From Clostridia bacterium (GTDB taxonomy: Bacteria > Bacillota > Clostridia > Christensenellales > Aristaeellaceae), in the NCBI GenBank assembly GCA_017534885.1, contig JAFXVR010000046.1, positions 1-35,596 on the forward strand: a stretch of 35,596 nucleotides of DNA. Direction: 5' to 3'. This document shows positions 33,777 to 35,596 of the stretch, piece by piece. Positions within the stretch are counted from its first letter, which is position 1; each line of letters opens with the position of its first letter. The notes under the pieces were generated by a model. The model was not told where the DNA came from. It saw only the letters and a program-made list of their open reading frames with translations, and searched no databases. The position numbers and the translations under genes are program-made.

Positions 33777-35282
33777 CTATTTCAGCTCCACCCATCCGAT
33801 GTCCTGATTATTCTGTTCGCCGGTCACCGTGTCCGTCACCACGATGAACACGTTGAAGCGGCCCGCGTATCCGGGCGTCGCGGCCACCCTGGTATCAGCG
33901 GAGTAGAAATAGTTCACGGGGTTGGAATCCGCGTCGTAGATATTATAGGCCACGGTCACGCTGCCGCCCCTGCAGGCGATGGCCGGCCGGGTGAGGAAGA
34001 CAGACTTCCTGTCCGGGCTGACCTCAAAGGCCGCCCGGCCTACGGTCAGCACGTCGGCGTAGGGCCAGCTCAGCGTCTGCCACCCGATGTTCTGCGTATC
34101 GCTCTCGCGGCTTCCCGTATCGGTCACCACCACAAACACATTGAAAAGTCCGCCGTAGCCGGGCGTTGCCGCCACGTTTTCCTCATCGGAATAGAAGTAG
34201 TTGACCGGATTGGAATTGCTGTCATAGATATTGTAGGCGATGGTATACGCGCCGCTGCCGCCGGACACAGAAGGCTTTGTCAGATAAATGTGCTGTTTGT
34301 CGCTGCTGATCAGGAAGGTGACCTTACCCACGGTGAAGGGGGCCGGGGCAGGATTGCGCAGCTCTTCATAGTAGGGTTTCAGATCGCCGTGGGACATTCT
34401 GGCCATGCGGTTCAGCGCCGACTGATACTCCGCCAGATAGCCGTTCAGATCGGTTGAAAACAGTGACATGGTCACCTTGGCGCTGCCGCAGACCCAGCTT
34501 CCGGTATACACCCGGCCCTGGGCATGATCGATCACCGTCACAAACCAGCTCTTGCTGCTGTTCACTGCGGCGCCGTAGGCCGTGTAATTCTGCCTGTCGA
34601 CATCCACTCCCCTCGCGTCGCACAGGGCCAGCCACAGCGCGGCCGTGGGCAGCCGGGTCAGCCGCTCCGTGGTGCCCAGCTCGCTGAAGGTCAGGTTGTA
34701 CCGCTGCAGCGCCGACACATCCAGATCTTTCCACAGGATGGTCTCCGTGCGGATGTCCACACCCAGATCCAGCGCATGGTAGTATCCCTGAAGGGTCTCG
34801 TCGTCAAAGCGGTTTTTGGCTGTAATCAGGCTGTTGTTACTGCAGAAGCTCTCCACGCTCACCTCGTTGACATAGGTGAGCGCCGTCTCTCCGCCCTTCT
34901 CCCACATGGCCTGGTACACGTTGTCCGCCGTGATGTCGAGGATGATCACATTCCACTTGCTCTGATACCGATAGCCATACACAACGAGCTGCTGTTTGGC
35001 CAGATCAAGGCCGTAATCTCTGCAGAAGGCTCTGACGATCACCGCCGTCGTCAGATACCGGCTGAAGACGTCGCTGTCCAGGTCGCTGATGGCAATGCCG
35101 TACTGGTTGATCTCCGGCACCGATACCGGAACCTTCCACCATTTCAGCTCCTCTTCCGCCTCCGGGTCAAATTCTTCGATTTCGACCATCAGTTCATCCA
35201 GGCTGAGGCCCTCCTCCGCCCGTACCGCCGCACAGCCGAAGAGCAGGATCAGCGCCAGCGCCAGGGAAAGCAGTCTTTTCAT
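33777..35282 (-). CDS. Secreted protein with two C-terminal tandem repeats
   Basis: 501 aa from ATG 35282 (AGGAGG 7 nt upstream; the ATG at 35288 is too close). A signal peptide (residues 1-22) ends CAAVRA-EE, or Cys17 might be lipidated although LFGC is a poor lipobox. Residues about 25-310 form an unrecognised mixed domain. Two homologous repeats of about 90 residues follow, at about 318-413 and 414-501. Both contain AYNIYD-x-x-SNPVNYFYS, VAATPGY, FNVF-x-VVTD and IGW, like Ig-type beta-sandwich modules. Such repeats are typical of surface-attached or extracellular proteins. I do not know the function. Confidence 0.75.
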   Translation of the reverse strand: MKRLLSLALALILLFGCAAVRAEEGLSLDELMVEIEEFDPEAEEELKWWKVPVSVPEINQYGIAISDLDSDVFSRYLTTAVIVRAFCRDYGLDLAKQQLVVYGYRYQSKWNVIILDITADNVYQAMWEKGGETALTYVNEVSVESFCSNNSLITAKNRFDDETLQGYYHALDLGVDIRTETILWKDLDVSALQRYNLTFSELGTTERLTRLPTAALWLALCDARGVDVDRQNYTAYGAAVNSSKSWFVTVIDHAQGRVYTGSWVCGSAKVTMSLFSTDLNGYLAEYQSALNRMARMSHGDLKPYYEELRNPAPAPFTVGKVTFLISSDKQHIYLTKPSVSGGSGAYTIAYNIYDSNSNPVNYFYSDEENVAATPGYGGLFNVFVVVTDTGSRESDTQNIGWQTLSWPYADVLTVGRAAFEVSPDRKSVFLTRPAIACRGGSVTVAYNIYDADSNPVNYFYSADTRVAATPGYAGRFNVFIVVTDTVTGEQNNQDIGWVELK

Positions 35283-35310
35283 CGTCATACCTCCTTATTC
35301 ATCTGCAGCT

Positions 35311-35339
35311 ATTATACCCTACAGCGTGAAAAACAGCAA
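35311..35339 (-). promoter_or_regulatory. Promoter of the secreted repeat protein gene
   Basis: On the minus strand TTGCTG (35334-35339), 17 bp, TATAAT (35311-35316), 29 bp before the ATG. Confidence 0.75.
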
Positions 35340-35405
35340 GAGAAAATGGGGCGGCGCAGCGCACAGACGCAGTTCAGGCACAGCGGGACCGCGTATGTCC
35401 GGTTC

Positions 35406-35451
35406 AGCCGGCATCACAAGCCGGCATGCAAGCCGGCATGCAAGCCGGCAT
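35406..35451. repeat. Four tandem copies of AGCCGGCAT
   Basis: AGCCGGCAT occurs at 35406-35414, 35419-35427, 35431-35439 and 35443-35451, with periods of 13, 12 and 12 bp. Each unit contains the palindrome GCCGGC, and the middle junctions form GCATGC. Confidence 0.85.
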
Positions 35452-35487
35452 CACAGCGGCAAGTTGTAAAATGAAATGACGCAAAAA

Positions 35488-35517
35488 GTTCCATCCAGGA
35501 ACCGAAACAGTTATACT
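35488..35517 (+). promoter_or_regulatory. Promoter and inverted repeat before the right-edge gene
   Basis: TTCCAT (35489-35494), 17 bp, TATACT (35512-35517). GTTCC/GGAAC (35488-35502) is a perfect 5-5-5 inverted repeat over the -35 element. It may be an operator or a mobile-element end. Confidence 0.4.
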
Positions 35518-35555
35518 AAGGGTTGCGGCACCAAAGATAACTGGAGGGATCAAGG

Positions 35556-35596
35556 ATGGAACAGAAGGAGTATACCACAAAGAAGCGGACATGGGA
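35556..35596 (+). CDS. 5' end of a gene cut by the window edge, possibly an IS30-type transposase
   Basis: ATG 35556 follows GGAGGG by 8 nt. The 13 codons present read MEQKEYTTKKRTW. A basic opening of this kind, with KKRTW, is seen at the start of some Clostridial IS30 transposases, but 13 residues cannot prove it. The run-up, with a short inverted repeat and a tandem repeat, would fit an insertion-sequence end. Confidence 0.35.
   Translation, partial: MEQKEYTTKKRTW

Overview
The window comes from a low-AT Gram-positive (Bacillota/Clostridia-type) chromosome. The support is strong AGGAGG-type ribosome binding sites, TTGACA/TATAAT promoters, a secA-prfB gene pair, an LCP/CpsB cell-envelope pair, GtrA, and DUF5696/YIP1 sugar-import genes typical of gut and rumen Clostridia and Paenibacillus-like bacteria. 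A gut or rumen Christensenellales-like host is my inference; no marker gene here fixes the genus.

Region 1 (1 to about 4000) is visibly poorer in GC than the rest and reads as accessory DNA. It holds a 3' fragment of a gene resembling a serine recombinase C-terminus, a GIY-YIG-like small protein, a DUF4180 protein, a 66-aa orphan, a MerR/GyrI regulator behind a textbook 19-bp-spacer MerR promoter, a TfoX N-domain protein, and an MmeI-like restriction-modification gene broken at its methyltransferase motif I. It lies on the 3' side of a tRNA-Trp gene (4400-4470, minus).

Region 2 (4000 to 8900) carries a 71-aa ORF with an apparent ACG start, the tRNA-Trp with a consensus promoter and its own terminator, a NUDIX-HAD fusion protein, a two-gene ABC exporter, and a RelB/YoeB toxin-antitoxin pair with a palindromic operator.

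Region 3 (8900 to 20930, minus) is one eight-gene operon from a perfect-consensus promoter. In order it encodes a giant membrane-anchored solute-binding protein with two tandem carbohydrate-module-like domains, a MalF/MalG permease pair, an NHL/TPR membrane protein, a YIP1 protein, a DUF5696 protein and a second MalF/MalG pair. No ATPase is encoded. This is the most interesting system: one sugar-binding protein and two permease pairs built around three poorly understood envelope proteins.

Region 4 (21000 to 23660, minus) holds a YfbR-like HD nucleotidase, a CpsB-type PHP phosphatase and an LCP protein. The LCP promoter has a perfect palindrome in its spacer and faces the secA promoter.

Region 5 (23660 to 33450, plus) runs secA, prfB, a TIGR01906 membrane protein, tsaD, gtrA, a secreted protein, a membrane-anchored propeller-like protein, an esterase and a DIP1984-family protein. 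It ends in a roughly 200-nt GC-rich structured tract that may be a noncoding RNA, closed by a strong bidirectional terminator.

Region 6 (33460 to 35596) has a DUF1858 protein and a secreted protein with two C-terminal repeats (both minus), a four-copy short tandem repeat, and the first 13 codons of a plus-strand gene that may be a transposase.
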